The notes: generated from the letters alone by a model not told the origin. Numbered from the stretch's first letter, positions 26,971-37,089 are shown. The stretch is DNA of 64,000 nucleotides from Zobellia roscoffensis (GCF_015330165.1 NZ_JADDXT010000002.1:680504-744503), one strand, 5' to 3'. Program-made: numbers and translations.

Positions 26971-29900
26971 TTATGCTTCGTTTGTGTTTCTTACCTTAAC
27001 ATGGTAGAACACATTTGGCTTAGTTCCTACATGTTCCAATAAATGGTACATGCGATTGCTTTCTGCTAATTCAGAAACTTCACTTTCCTTATCATTAACA
27101 TCACCAAAGATTATAGCCCCTGTGCTACATGCAGAAGAACAAGCCGTCTGAAACTCCTCATCTTTTACAAGACGACCATCTCTCTTAGCATCTAAGATAG
27201 ATTTTTGAGTCATCTGTATACACATTGAACATTTTTCTATAACCCCTCTAGAACGAACATTAACATCAGGATTCAATACCATCTTGCCCAAATCATTGTT
27301 CATATGATAATCAAACTCATCATTGTTGTTATACAAGAACCAGTTAAATCTACGCACTTTATAAGGGCAGTTGTTAGCACAATATCTCGTACCTACACAA
27401 CGGTTATACGCCATATGGTTTTGACCTTGACGGCTATGTGATGTAGCAGCAACCGGACAAACTGTTTCACACGGCGCATGATTACAGTGCTGACACATTA
27501 CAGGCTGAAAAGCTACTTGTGGATTAGCTGCCGGATCTTCCAATTCACCAAAACCACCTAACGAACCTTTATCACCAGATAAGCCATCAAATTCTTCCTT
27601 CTTAATATTATCACCCTCAAAAGTATCTTCTGAAGAATAATATCTATCGATACGCAACCAGTGCATATCTCTACTCTTTCTTACTTCTTCTTTACCTACC
27701 ACAGGAACATTGTTCTCTGCATGACAAGCAATAACACAAGCACCACAACCCGTACAAGCATTTAAATCGATAGACATGTTAAAGTGATGACCGATAGTAC
27801 GATCAAAACTATCCCACAAATCAACAGAAGTTGCAGGCACCTCTTGGTGATCTAACGAAACCTGAGGTTGAGGATTCCATTCTGCATGATCTTTTGTATT
27901 GAATATCTCTAAGGTAGTTTCCTTGATAATATCACCCCTACCCATTAAGGTCTTATGCAACTGAATACACGCAAACTCATGCATTCCAGAAGCTTTTTCT
28001 ATAGTAGCAGCTTGTACGCTGTTAAAATCTTGATATAAAGGATATGCATTAACACCTGTCTGCATTTCGGTTTTCATACCTACTTTTCTTCCATAACCTA
28101 AAGAAAGACCTATAGAACCGATAGCTTGACCTGGCTGAATAATTACAGGAACATTGCTAAGAGCAACCCCATTAACAGTCACATTTGCATAACTACCATC
28201 TAAACCACCATTAGCTACATGCTCGTTTACAAAACCTAAACGCTCAGCATCCGCTTTAGAAACAGTAACATAGTTATCCCAAGACACCCTTGTAATAGGG
28301 TCAGGAAATTCTTGCAACCAAGGGTTGTTTGCCTGCTGACCTGCACCCATACCTGTTTTAGGATACAATGTAAGCTCAACTCCACCACCACTTGTAGCGT
28401 TTACAAGACTATTAATTGCCGTAGCAATAGGAATTCCCGCTTGCGCAGCAACTTCCTCAGCCACATTTGCCTCAACAACCTCTTTATCTACTTCAACCGA
28501 AGCAGTATTTTCAGGATCAGCATCAGAAGACATAGCCATACCCGAAGCAGAATAAACCCCATCATGTAGCGCTTTATTCCAATCATTTCCAGCCAATATC
28601 GACTGAGACCATGTTTCTTTTACATATTCGTAATATGATTTATCACTACCTATCCATTTCAATAAAGCAGTCTGAAACTGTCTTGTATCAAAAAGCTCTT
28701 TTATAGTTGGTTGAACCAAACTATATTGACCTTTCTTTATCTGAGTATCACCCCATGACTCTAAGAAATGATTAGCAGATGCTGTATACTGAGCAACTTC
28801 TGTAGTTTCATTCCAATTATTAGAAAACACAACTGAAAGATCTACTTTCTCAACACCTTCTTTAAAATCTGCTGCATTTGGCAACGTATACATAGGATTG
28901 ACACCATCAACTAACAACGCACCAACTTTGCCCGCTTTCATATCAGAAATCAACTTCTGTACCGCCTTAACATTACCTTGCCTAACATAACGAGGAGAAG
29001 CTGCATCATATGCTTTACTTCCCAACATTTCATTGATAGCCAAAACAACTGTCTGGGCATTTATATCATCAAGACCTGTAACAACTACAGCTCCACTTTT
29101 ATTTTTTCTTATTCGAGCAGCTACATCATCGATTGTTTTCTGAACATTCTCAGAAAGTTCACCACCAACACTTGTGCCATTCAACTTAGCATACAACTGC
29201 GCCAAAGCTATTTTTTGCTGCATCGGAGTCAAAGGCACACGCTTATCAGCATTAGCACCACTCAAGGTCATATTCGCCTCAAACTGCACGTGACGCGACA
29301 TTTTTCCATTTTTAGGAATACGCCCTTTAGCATAGCCACCATCATAGTTACCTCCTTGCCAATCTCCTAAGATATCAGCCCCGAAAGAAACTATCAACTC
29401 TGCTTTTTCAAAATCGTAATCAGCTAATGCACGCTCACCATACTTCGCTTCGAAAGCACTGGCTGCAGCATCTTCAGAAATAGCATCATAAACCACATGA
29501 TTTACATTACTATATTCCGCTTTTAAATCACCTATTAATCTATCCGTAGACGGACTCGCATAAGTTTGAGTCAACAAAGCAATCTGCTGACCTGAATTCT
29601 TAAGACTACCTAACTTTGCTTTTACAGCTGCATCTAAAACCGACCACTCAGTAGGCTCGCCATTCGCCATCGGTCCTTGCAAACGCGTACTATCATACAA
29701 AGACAATACGGACGCCTGAACCCTTGCATTAGCAGAACCCGCTACTTTAGCTTCTTTATTATTCTCAACCTTAATAGGCCTGCCTTCTCTTGTCTTTATA
29801 AGAATACTTGCAAAGTCAAAACCGTTTGCTATAGTAGTTGCATAATAATTAGCAACACCCGGAACAATATTTTCCGGCTGAACAACGTAAGGAATAGATT

Positions 29901-30129
29901 TATGCACAGGCCCTTCACAAGCAGCTAATGAAGCCGCCGCAGTGCTAAACCCAACATATTTAAGGAAATCTCTCCTATTAGTAGATGTAGCGGATAGACT
30001 TTCTTTATCACCCAAAAAATCATCTACTGGAATTTGCTCAACAAACTCGTTCTGTCTTAGCGTCTCAACAATGGAATCGTTCGGATTTAATTCCGCTTCG
30101 TTTTTCCAATATTTTTTGTTTGATGCCAT
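26971..30129 (-). CDS. actB: Alternative complex III subunit ActB (molybdopterin-oxidoreductase-like plus iron-sulfur domain)
   Basis: ActB is the large periplasmic subunit of alternative complex III. In the 1052-residue protein a Tat-like motif NRRDFLKYVG followed by a lipobox-like SLAACEG (about residues 52-72) is preceded by an N-terminal stretch. Residues about 80-740 resemble molybdopterin oxidoreductases, which in ActB is known to carry no molybdenum cofactor. The C-terminal third holds ferredoxin-type cysteine clusters: CTGCGACVIACHAENN, CQHCNHAPCETVCPV, CVGTRYCANNCPY and CSMCIQM, with CSSACSTGAI. The gene follows actA by 33 bases. Confidence 0.95.
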   Translation of the reverse strand: MASNKKYWKNEAELNPNDSIVETLRQNEFVEQIPVDDFLGDKESLSATSTNRRDFLKYVGFSTAAASLAACEGPVHKSIPYVVQPENIVPGVANYYATTIANGFDFASILIKTREGRPIKVENNKEAKVAGSANARVQASVLSLYDSTRLQGPMANGEPTEWSVLDAAVKAKLGSLKNSGQQIALLTQTYASPSTDRLIGDLKAEYSNVNHVVYDAISEDAAASAFEAKYGERALADYDFEKAELIVSFGADILGDWQGGNYDGGYAKGRIPKNGKMSRHVQFEANMTLSGANADKRVPLTPMQQKIALAQLYAKLNGTSVGGELSENVQKTIDDVAARIRKNKSGAVVVTGLDDINAQTVVLAINEMLGSKAYDAASPRYVRQGNVKAVQKLISDMKAGKVGALLVDGVNPMYTLPNAADFKEGVEKVDLSVVFSNNWNETTEVAQYTASANHFLESWGDTQIKKGQYSLVQPTIKELFDTRQFQTALLKWIGSDKSYYEYVKETWSQSILAGNDWNKALHDGVYSASGMAMSSDADPENTASVEVDKEVVEANVAEEVAAQAGIPIATAINSLVNATSGGGVELTLYPKTGMGAGQQANNPWLQEFPDPITRVSWDNYVTVSKADAERLGFVNEHVANGGLDGSYANVTVNGVALSNVPVIIQPGQAIGSIGLSLGYGRKVGMKTEMQTGVNAYPLYQDFNSVQAATIEKASGMHEFACIQLHKTLMGRGDIIKETTLEIFNTKDHAEWNPQPQVSLDHQEVPATSVDLWDSFDRTIGHHFNMSIDLNACTGCGACVIACHAENNVPVVGKEEVRKSRDMHWLRIDRYYSSEDTFEGDNIKKEEFDGLSGDKGSLGGFGELEDPAANPQVAFQPVMCQHCNHAPCETVCPVAATSHSRQGQNHMAYNRCVGTRYCANNCPYKVRRFNWFLYNNNDEFDYHMNNDLGKMVLNPDVNVRSRGVIEKCSMCIQMTQKSILDAKRDGRLVKDEEFQTACSSACSTGAIIFGDVNDKESEVSELAESNRMYHLLEHVGTKPNVFYHVKVRNTNEA

Positions 30130-30162
30130 ACTTTCTATGTAATTAACTACTTTCTAGTTCGA

Positions 30163-31530
30163 TTAATAATGACACTTTCCACATTCCAGTCCACCCATTT
30201 GAGCAGCCGTCAACTTTTCTACACCATATTTCTTGGAAAGCTCGGTATGGATTTTCTCGTAGTAAGCATTACCCTCTACTTTAATTTCTGTCTCTCGATG
30301 ACAATTAACACACCACCCCATAGTAAGAGGAGCATATTGATACATAATCTCCATTTCTTCAACAGGACCATGACAGTGCTGACACTCTATTCCAGCAACA
30401 CTTACGTGCTGAGAGTGATTAAAATATGCGAAATCAGGCAAGTTATGAATACGTACCCATTTCACCGGCTGGCTCTCACCTGTATATTTTTGATTCTCTT
30501 CATCCCAACCTACGGCCGCATAAAGCTTTTTAATCTCTTTATTATAGTCTACACCATACTCGCGCTTACCCTCTTCTAAGGTTTCATCTGCAACTTGATA
30601 AATTGACTTGTGACAGTTCATACACACGTTAAGTGCAGGAATACCGGAAGTTTTGGATACCCGTGCTGAAGAGTGACAATACTTACACTCAATTTTATTA
30701 TCTCCTGCATGTATACGGTGAGAGTAATGAATGGGTTGAATTGGCTGATACCCTTGATCAATCCCAACTTGCATCATCCAACCATACGCGAAATAAGCAC
30801 TACCCAACAACAAGAAAATAACCGTTACCAAAACCAAAAATTGATTTTTAGCAAAAGCCTTCCATAGCGGCAATCTTTTTTCCGATTCTTCAACCTCCAA
30901 AACAACCCCATTAGCCTCTGCTATTCTTCTTAGCGTTTTATTCACCAAGAACAACATTACAACCAACAGACCAAACACAAGAGCCAAAGCACCTAAAACA
31001 ATTTCATTAGATATTCCGCCCGAAGCAGAAGCAGAAGCACCTGCAGCCTCCCCACCAGCAACAGCGGCCGGAGCAGCCGTTTTTGGCTTTGCAGCCGTAT
31101 AAGCTAATATATTATCAATATCCGCATCAGATAATGTAGGGAAAGGTGTCATTGCAGCTTGATTATACTCAGCATACACCTTTTTTGCGTAAGCATCTCC
31201 CGAAGCAATTAAACCAGGACTATTCTTAATCCACCTATGCAACCAATCACGATCTAAACCTTCATCTTCAGACAACCTTGCTTCAACATTAGCCAAAGCA
31301 GGACCCGTCATCTTACGAGTTAGGGAGTGACAAGCCGCACAATTCTGATTAAATAACGCTTTACCCTTTGCAGGATCTCCCGCTGTATCACCAGAACCAG
31401 CCTCCTCTGTGGCAGCTTCGTCCGCAGAGCCACCGTCCTGAGCAGATATAGAAACGGAAAACAATAGTAAAACAAATAGAGTTAAACCTAAAACCTTAGA
31501 AATCGAATGGCGGTACGGAACCTTTTTCAT
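30163..31530 (-). CDS. actA: Alternative complex III subunit ActA (multihaem cytochrome c)
   Basis: ActA is the multihaem cytochrome of alternative complex III. From the ATG at 31530 it has 455 residues. An upstream ATG at 31572 adds 14 residues without signal character, whereas MKKVPYRHSISKVLGLTLF begins a proper signal peptide, so the inner start is preferred. Six CxxCH sites are visible: CAACH in an N-terminal mono-haem domain, then CKYCH, CMNCH, CQHCH, CVNCH and CGKCH in the C-terminal pentahaem domain, with a membrane helix between (EIVLGALALVFGLLVVMLFL). It is the first gene of the act-cox operon. Confidence 0.94.
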   Translation of the reverse strand: MKKVPYRHSISKVLGLTLFVLLLFSVSISAQDGGSADEAATEEAGSGDTAGDPAKGKALFNQNCAACHSLTRKMTGPALANVEARLSEDEGLDRDWLHRWIKNSPGLIASGDAYAKKVYAEYNQAAMTPFPTLSDADIDNILAYTAAKPKTAAPAAVAGGEAAGASASASGGISNEIVLGALALVFGLLVVMLFLVNKTLRRIAEANGVVLEVEESEKRLPLWKAFAKNQFLVLVTVIFLLLGSAYFAYGWMMQVGIDQGYQPIQPIHYSHRIHAGDNKIECKYCHSSARVSKTSGIPALNVCMNCHKSIYQVADETLEEGKREYGVDYNKEIKKLYAAVGWDEENQKYTGESQPVKWVRIHNLPDFAYFNHSQHVSVAGIECQHCHGPVEEMEIMYQYAPLTMGWCVNCHRETEIKVEGNAYYEKIHTELSKKYGVEKLTAAQMGGLECGKCHY

Positions 31531-31618
31531 ATGAATCTTATTTCTATCGACATCTTGGCACGATAATTTCATTTATAGAAATACTTATATTAATTCTTAT
31601 CAGTGCTAAAATCGAAGG

Positions 31619-31626
31619 CAAAAATA
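31619..31626 (-). promoter_or_regulatory. Putative promoter -7 element of the act-cox operon
   Basis: The minus strand reads TATTTTTG (TAnnTTTG), 88 bases upstream of the preferred actA start. No TTG at the -33 distance was found. Confidence 0.4.
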
Positions 31627-31725
31627 CGTAATAGTCTTTATTTTGAAAATGTTAACGGATTGATAATTCTTAATTTATAACTATTCTAAATAATAAGGCA
31701 TTCCGTTCATTACTTAGGAATAAAC

Positions 31726-31733
31726 TACTTTTG
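31726..31733 (+). promoter_or_regulatory. Putative promoter -7 element of the SPOR-domain gene
   Basis: The bases read TACTTTTG. The element lies inside the longest open frame, which supports the downstream ATG at 31767 as the true start. Confidence 0.5.
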
Positions 31734-31766
31734 TCTAAAATATTAAAACCCAATTATTTCACTACA

Positions 31767-32138
31767 ATGAAGACATTTTTTGCACTCAGCCTCACTATGG
31801 CTTCTTTAACATTTGGACACGCCCAACAAGGCCAAATCAACGTTGAACAAGACGAAAAGATTACAGATTTAATCGAAATATATAAGACTTCGAACGAAAG
31901 TTCGGATTATTACCGCATTCAAGTCGGTTTTGGATCCTACAGTAAAGCTCAAAATATACAAGCTAATGTAGAACAAGATTTCCCTGACCTACCCTCTAAA
32001 ATAGATTTTGACTCTCCCACATACCGAGTACGAGTTGGCCGGTTCAAAAACAAATTGGATGCCGAGAGAAAGTTCAACGAAGTCCGAAAAAAATATCCGG
32101 ATGCGATGTTATTAAAACCAAAAAAATCGACCCGTTAA
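31767..32138 (+). CDS. Secreted SPOR-domain protein
   Basis: From the ATG at 31767 the product has 123 residues: a signal peptide (MKTFFALSLTMASLTFGHA) and one SPOR-like domain with YYRIQVGFGSYSKAQNIQ and PTYRVRVGRFKNKLDAERK, the two conserved strand-helix units. SPOR domains bind denuded peptidoglycan glycan strands, so a periplasmic cell-wall role is likely. The frame can be extended 12 codons upstream, but a promoter element lies there and the signal peptide would be displaced. It is divergent from actA and convergent with infB. A hairpin overlaps its stop codon. Confidence 0.82.
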   Translation: MKTFFALSLTMASLTFGHAQQGQINVEQDEKITDLIEIYKTSNESSDYYRIQVGFGSYSKAQNIQANVEQDFPDLPSKIDFDSPTYRVRVGRFKNKLDAERKFNEVRKKYPDAMLLKPKKSTR

Positions 32139-32152
32139 GGTCGATTTTTTTT
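32119..32152. terminator. Bidirectional terminator between the SPOR gene and infB
   Basis: Stem ATCGACC / GGTCGAT (32126-32132 with 32139-32145) has an A-run before and a T-run after, so it can serve both convergent genes. The SPOR gene's TAA stop lies in the loop. Confidence 0.85.
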
Positions 32153-32173
32153 GCTCTATATTATTTGAATATC

Positions 32174-35065
32174 TTATTTGGACTTCAACTTCTTCTTGAC
32201 TTCCACTTCTTTGAAGGCCTCTACTATATCACCTTCTACTATATCATTGTAATTCTTAAGCTGAAGACCACAATCATATCCTTTGGCTACATCTTTAACG
32301 TCATCTTTGAAACGTTTCAGAGAAGTTAATTCACCTGTATAGACAACAACACCATCTCGTATAAGACGTATTCCCGCATTACGGAAAATCTTACCATTAG
32401 TAACCATACAACCAGCGATTGTACCTACTTTAGATATTTTAAAAGTCTCCCTAATCTCTGCTGTACCCGTAATTTCCTCTTTAATCTCCGGAGAAAGCAT
32501 TCCCTCCATTGCATCTTTAAGGTCATTAATAGCATCGTAAATAATAGAGTACATTCTGATATCAATTTCCTCTTTCTCAGCAACATCTCTTGCATTACCC
32601 ATTGGCCTAACATTAAAGCCAATAATAATAGCATCGGATGCAGAAGCCAACAACACATCAGATTCAGTAATAGCACCAACTCCTTTGTGAATAATATTTA
32701 CCTGAATCTCTTCTGTAGATAATTTCTGGAACGAATCAGTTAATGCTTCAACAGATCCATCAACATCACCCTTCAAGATAATATTAAGCTCTTTAAAGTC
32801 ACCTAACGCAATACGTCTTCCAATTTCATCTAAAGTAATATGGCGTTGAGTTCTAACGGACTGCTCACGTTGTAACTGCGAACGTTTAGTAGCAATCTGC
32901 TTTGCCTCTCTCTCATCTTCCAATACATGGAATTTATCACCTGCTTGTGGCGCACCGTCTAGACCCAAAATAGATATTGGTGTAGCTGGCCCCGCTTCTT
33001 TAACGCTATTTCCGCGCTCATCCTGCATTGCCTTAACCTTACCACTATTTGTACCAGCCAAAACATAATCCCCAATTTTAAGGGTTCCACCTTGCACCAA
33101 TATTGTAGAAACATAACCACGTCCCTTATCCAAAAAGGCTTCAACAACGGTTCCGTTAGCCATTTTATTAGGATTAGACTTTAACTCCAACAACTCTGCT
33201 TCAAGCAATACTTTTTCTAGTAATTCCTTTACACCTTGACCTGTTTTTGCCGAAATATCATGAGATTGTATCTTACCACCCCAATCTTCAACTAACAAGT
33301 TCATTTGAGCCAGACCGTCTTTAATCTTCTCTGGATTAGCCGTTGGCCTATCCACCTTGTTTATTGCAAACACAATAGGAACACCCGCAGCTTGCGCGTG
33401 ACTTATTGCTTCTTTTGTTTGAGGCATAATAGCATCATCTGCCGCAATTACAATAACTGCTATATCCGTAACTTGAGCACCCCTTGCACGCATAGCGGTA
33501 AACGCTTCGTGACCAGGAGTATCCAAGAAAGTGATTTTTTGACCACCTTCCAATGTTACTCCATAAGCTCCAATATGCTGTGTAATACCACCACTTTCAC
33601 CTGCAATTACATTAGCTTCCCTAACATAATCCAGTAAAGATGTTTTACCGTGATCCACATGCCCCATTACCGTAACAATTGGCGCTCGTGATTCTAAATC
33701 TTCAGGAGCATCTGCTTCAACTTCAATAGACTCTTCAAGATCAGCAGTAACGAATTCAACCTCATAACCAAACTCATCTGCAACAATAGATAATGTTTCC
33801 GCATCAAGACGCTGGTTCATCGTAACCATAATACCAAGTGACATACATGCCGAAATAATCTCAGTAGTACCCACTCCCATCATAGTAGCAACCTCACCTA
33901 CAGTTACAAATTCTGTAACCTTCAACACTTTACTTTCTAATTCTTGCTGTTCAAGATCTTTTTCAGTTTGTTGACGGTGTTGATCCCTTTTATCTCTTCT
34001 ATACTTAGCGCCTTTACCCTTCTTAGATTTACCTTGCAATTTCTCCAAAGTTTCTCTAATCTGTTTTTGCACGTCTTCTTCAGTAGGCTCTACTTTTGGA
34101 GCTCCATAACGAGGATTTCCACCTCCGCCGCCTTTTCTAGCCGCCGGACCAGTACCGCGAGGCCTTGGAGCATTGCTCTTATTTCCTCCTCCAGTACCTG
34201 GACTACTAACTATACGTCTTCTACGTTTCTTACGGTCACCACTAGCGTCAGAACCTGTTTTAGGCTCTTCTTTCTTCTTTTTAGGCTTATTGAACTGAGA
34301 AAGATCAATCTTGGCCGTAATTTTAGGTCCGCTAAGTTTCTTGTATTTTGTAGTTAAGACACCATCGTCTTTTTTCTCCTCTGTAGATTCAGCCCCAGCT
34401 TCAACTTCCGGTTTTGCCTCCTCTACTTTTTCTGGAGCTTTCTCCTCTGGCTTAGCTTCAGTTGCCTTAGGAGCTTTAGGTGCCTTAGGTTTATCAACAT
34501 CGATCTTTCCTATAACCTTAAGCTTTTTAATAGGCCTCTCTTCAACTTTTGGCTTCTCAACCTTAAGTTCTTCCTCCACTTTTTCAACCGGTTCAGCCTC
34601 TTTCGGCTTTTCAACCTCAGCGACAACTTCTTTTTCTACCTTCTCTTCTTTAGAAACAGGAGCGGGAGCAGGCGTATCTTTTGACTTCCTATCTGAATCA
34701 AGGTCAATTTTACCCACAGTTTTAGGACCCTGAAGCTCAACTTTACCGAGCAAAGTTTTTTCTTCTGCTGCAGCTGCACGTTTTTCTCTTGCCAAACGTC
34801 TTTCTTCTTGCTCTTGCTCTAATTGCAATCGCAAGGCCTCTTTTTCCTTTCGTTTTTCTTCACCTACTTCTTTAGAGGCGACTTTTTTGCTCTTATCGGT
34901 CTGAAATTCTCCTTGAAGCACTTCATAAACTTCATCAGAAATCTTTGTAGTAGGTCGCGCATCAATCTCATGCCCTTTAGAGGCAAGGAAATCAACAGCC
35001 CTATCCAAAGAAATATTAAACTCTTTGAGGACCTTGTTAAGCCTAATTTTTGCAATGTCTGCCAT
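32174..35065 (-). CDS. infB: Translation initiation factor IF-2
   Basis: IF-2 is the GTPase that brings initiator tRNA to the ribosome. In the 963-residue protein an IF2_N-like start (KIRLNKVLKEFNISLDRAVDFLASKG) is followed by about 330 residues of Lys/Glu/Pro/Ala-rich linker, then a second IF2_N-like domain (VTVGEVATMMGVGTTEI). The G domain follows, with GHVDHGKTS near residue 467, DTPGHEAF and NKVDRP, and then the beta-barrel and C-terminal domains binding fMet-tRNA. It is the third gene of rimP-nusA-infB, 121 bases after nusA. Confidence 0.97.
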   Translation of the reverse strand: MADIAKIRLNKVLKEFNISLDRAVDFLASKGHEIDARPTTKISDEVYEVLQGEFQTDKSKKVASKEVGEEKRKEKEALRLQLEQEQEERRLAREKRAAAAEEKTLLGKVELQGPKTVGKIDLDSDRKSKDTPAPAPVSKEEKVEKEVVAEVEKPKEAEPVEKVEEELKVEKPKVEERPIKKLKVIGKIDVDKPKAPKAPKATEAKPEEKAPEKVEEAKPEVEAGAESTEEKKDDGVLTTKYKKLSGPKITAKIDLSQFNKPKKKKEEPKTGSDASGDRKKRRRRIVSSPGTGGGNKSNAPRPRGTGPAARKGGGGGNPRYGAPKVEPTEEDVQKQIRETLEKLQGKSKKGKGAKYRRDKRDQHRQQTEKDLEQQELESKVLKVTEFVTVGEVATMMGVGTTEIISACMSLGIMVTMNQRLDAETLSIVADEFGYEVEFVTADLEESIEVEADAPEDLESRAPIVTVMGHVDHGKTSLLDYVREANVIAGESGGITQHIGAYGVTLEGGQKITFLDTPGHEAFTAMRARGAQVTDIAVIVIAADDAIMPQTKEAISHAQAAGVPIVFAINKVDRPTANPEKIKDGLAQMNLLVEDWGGKIQSHDISAKTGQGVKELLEKVLLEAELLELKSNPNKMANGTVVEAFLDKGRGYVSTILVQGGTLKIGDYVLAGTNSGKVKAMQDERGNSVKEAGPATPISILGLDGAPQAGDKFHVLEDEREAKQIATKRSQLQREQSVRTQRHITLDEIGRRIALGDFKELNIILKGDVDGSVEALTDSFQKLSTEEIQVNIIHKGVGAITESDVLLASASDAIIIGFNVRPMGNARDVAEKEEIDIRMYSIIYDAINDLKDAMEGMLSPEIKEEITGTAEIRETFKISKVGTIAGCMVTNGKIFRNAGIRLIRDGVVVYTGELTSLKRFKDDVKDVAKGYDCGLQLKNYNDIVEGDIVEAFKEVEVKKKLKSK

Positions 35066-35186
35066 AAATACTTTCTCCTAATTCTCTTTAATCCTTGCTA
35101 ATATATAGAACTCCAATAGGGTTTAACATCCTAACACATTAGCAGAATTTTCCGCTAAAGTATTAAAACCCGTGACGAGTTCATAG

Positions 35187-36419
35187 CTAATCTTCCAATT
35201 CTTCTTTAAGAATACGCACAACTTCAGAAATAGTTTCCTCTTCCAAGTCGGTACGTTTCACCAAATCGGCTACATCTTGCTCTAATATACTACGAGCCGT
35301 ATCCAATCCTATTTTCTTGAATTCTTCAATAATCCAAGCATCAATTTCATCTGTAAATTCAGTCAATTCTACATCTTCCTCAACACCTTCTCTAAACACA
35401 TCAATCTCATAACCAGTTAATTGACCAGCCAAACGTATGTTGTGCCCACCACGACCAATAGCTTTAGAAACTTCTTCCGGTCTTAGGTAAACTTGCGCAG
35501 TCATCTTCTCATCATTTAACTTCACGGAAGACACTCTTGCAGGACTCAAAGCCCTTGTCACCATTAACTGCGGATTAGCTGTCCAATTGATAACATCTAT
35601 ATTCTCATTACCTAATTCACGAACTATACCGTGAATTCTAGAACCTTTCATACCTACACAGGCCCCTACCGGGTCAATACGATCATCATAAGAATCAACA
35701 GCAACCTTTGCTTTCTCCCCTGGTATACGAACTGCTTTCTTAATAGTAATAAGACCGTCGTAAACCTCTGGAATCTCTTGAAAAAACAACTGCTCCAAGA
35801 ACTTAGGGGAGCTTCTAGACATAATTATTGTTGGCTTACTACCTTTAAGTTCAACACTTTCAATTACACCTCGAACATTATCACCTTTTCTAAAGAAGTC
35901 AGATGGTATCTGCCTATCTTTTGGCAAAATAATCTCATTACCCTCGTCATCCAACAGAATAATTGCTTTGTGACGAATATGATGAACCTCTGCGGTATAA
36001 ATCTCACCTTCAAGGTCTTTAAAATGCTTGTAGATGGTTGTATTATCGTGTTCGTGAATTTTAGATATTAAGTTTTGACGAAGTGCTAAAATAGCCCTTC
36101 TACCCAAATCTATTAACTTCACCTCTTCAGAAACATCTTCTCCAACCTCAAAATCGGGTTCAATTTTACGCGCTTCAGCTAATGAAATCTCTTCATTAGG
36201 TTCTTCTACCTCTCCATCTTCAACAACGATACGATTCCTCCAAATTTCCAAATCCCCTTTATCAGGGTTGATAATGATGTCAAAATTGTCATCAGAACCA
36301 AATTTCTTCTTAAGGGCACTACGGAATACATCTTCCAAGATGGCCATTAACGTTACTCTATCTATAAATTTGTCGTCTTTAAATTCCGAAAAAGACTCGA
36401 TCAGTGCAATATTTTCCAT
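35187..36419 (-). CDS. nusA: Transcription termination/antitermination factor NusA
   Basis: NusA binds RNA polymerase and modulates pausing, termination and antitermination. The 410-residue protein has the N-terminal polymerase-binding domain, an S1 domain (about 130-200: GEIYTAEVHHIRHKAIILLD), and KH1 and KH2 (DPVGACVGMKGSRIHGIV and SKAIGRGGHNIRLAGQLTG). The C-terminal acidic repeats of enterobacterial NusA are absent, as usual in this phylum. It lies 16 bases after rimP and leads into infB. Confidence 0.97.
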   Translation of the reverse strand: MENIALIESFSEFKDDKFIDRVTLMAILEDVFRSALKKKFGSDDNFDIIINPDKGDLEIWRNRIVVEDGEVEEPNEEISLAEARKIEPDFEVGEDVSEEVKLIDLGRRAILALRQNLISKIHEHDNTTIYKHFKDLEGEIYTAEVHHIRHKAIILLDDEGNEIILPKDRQIPSDFFRKGDNVRGVIESVELKGSKPTIIMSRSSPKFLEQLFFQEIPEVYDGLITIKKAVRIPGEKAKVAVDSYDDRIDPVGACVGMKGSRIHGIVRELGNENIDVINWTANPQLMVTRALSPARVSSVKLNDEKMTAQVYLRPEEVSKAIGRGGHNIRLAGQLTGYEIDVFREGVEEDVELTEFTDEIDAWIIEEFKKIGLDTARSILEQDVADLVKRTDLEEETISEVVRILKEELED

Positions 36420-36435
36420 TATGCTACTATTACCT

Positions 36436-36897
36436 TTAAAATTTTAAAATGACTTTTGCTTCTTTTATATCAGAAAAATTGATTTGTTCTTTTTTCTGAA
36501 CTGTAACTTTCCCTTTTCCAATGGGTTTTGGCTCTCGTGCTTTCCACTCAAGCACAATGCCATCATTGGTCGTTTCGGTTAAATTTCCTTCAAATGTACT
36601 GGCTTCGGTTCGCACGGCGAGCTTTCGTCCAATATTTTTATTGTACTGCCTAGGCATGACTAAAGGTGATGCAGCACCTGCTGAAGCTACCTCTAACGAA
36701 AAATCATACTCGTCTCGGTCTATATTATGCTCAATTGCACGACTAATTTTCATGCAATCCTCTACAGTAACACCTTCATCACCATCTAAAACCACCTTAA
36801 TGGCATTATCTAGTGACATCGAAAAATCGATTAAAAACAAAGACCCATCTTCTTCCAGGGCATCGTTCAAAAGGGCTTCAACCTTACTCTTCAACAT
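36436..36897 (-). CDS. rimP: Ribosome maturation factor RimP
   Basis: RimP assists 30S subunit maturation. The 153-residue product shows the RimP N-terminal alpha/beta domain (DGDEGVTVEDCMKISRAIEH, and the conserved EVASAGAASPL) and the C-terminal SH3-like domain. It is the first gene of the rimP-nusA-infB operon. Its leader contains a promoter and a terminator-like hairpin. Confidence 0.94.
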   Translation of the reverse strand: MLKSKVEALLNDALEEDGSLFLIDFSMSLDNAIKVVLDGDEGVTVEDCMKISRAIEHNIDRDEYDFSLEVASAGAASPLVMPRQYNKNIGRKLAVRTEASTFEGNLTETTNDGIVLEWKAREPKPIGKGKVTVQKKEQINFSDIKEAKVILKF

Positions 36898-36910
36898 AAC
36901 ATTTAGAAAT

Positions 36911-36936
36911 AAAAAAGAGGACTAAATTGTCCCCTC
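36911..36936 (-). promoter_or_regulatory. Terminator-like hairpin in the rimP-nusA-infB leader (candidate attenuator)
   Basis: On the minus strand GAGGGGAC, a six-base loop and GTCCTC form a six-pair stem with a two-base bulge (36917-36936), followed at once by six T (36916-36911). It lies between the promoter and the rimP start. Such a shape can end transcription early. Confidence 0.55.
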
Positions 36937-36965
36937 ATGAATACTTTTATATCCTTTCAGTCTTG

Positions 36966-36994
36966 CAAATATACGATTTTTTTGTTTCCCGCAA
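36966..36994 (-). promoter_or_regulatory. Putative promoter of rimP-nusA-infB
   Basis: The minus strand shows TTG (36994-36992), 18 bases, then TATATTTG (36973-36966). Both Bacteroidetes promoter elements are present at normal spacing. The leader would be about 65 bases long. Confidence 0.7.
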
Positions 36995-37089
36995 TATCCG
37001 ATTCATTTAAAGAGTTTTATATCATATCAATTCATATTAAATTAACGATTTAATAGTACTTTTAAAATAACACAACCAAATTATCAACC

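Noticed and set aside
31531..31572. Longer actA start at the ATG at 31572
   Set aside because: The 14 added residues are polar, include a Cys, and would precede the signal peptide; the ATG at 31530 starts a normal one. Not fully excluded.
31731..31766. Longer start of the SPOR-domain gene
   Set aside because: The first codons overlap a promoter element and would push the signal peptide inward; ATG at 31767 is preferred.
34311..34733. 140-codon Ser/Phe/Thr-rich frame on the plus strand
   Set aside because: It is antisense to the Lys/Glu-rich linker of infB; the odd composition is just the complement of that low-complexity coding sequence.
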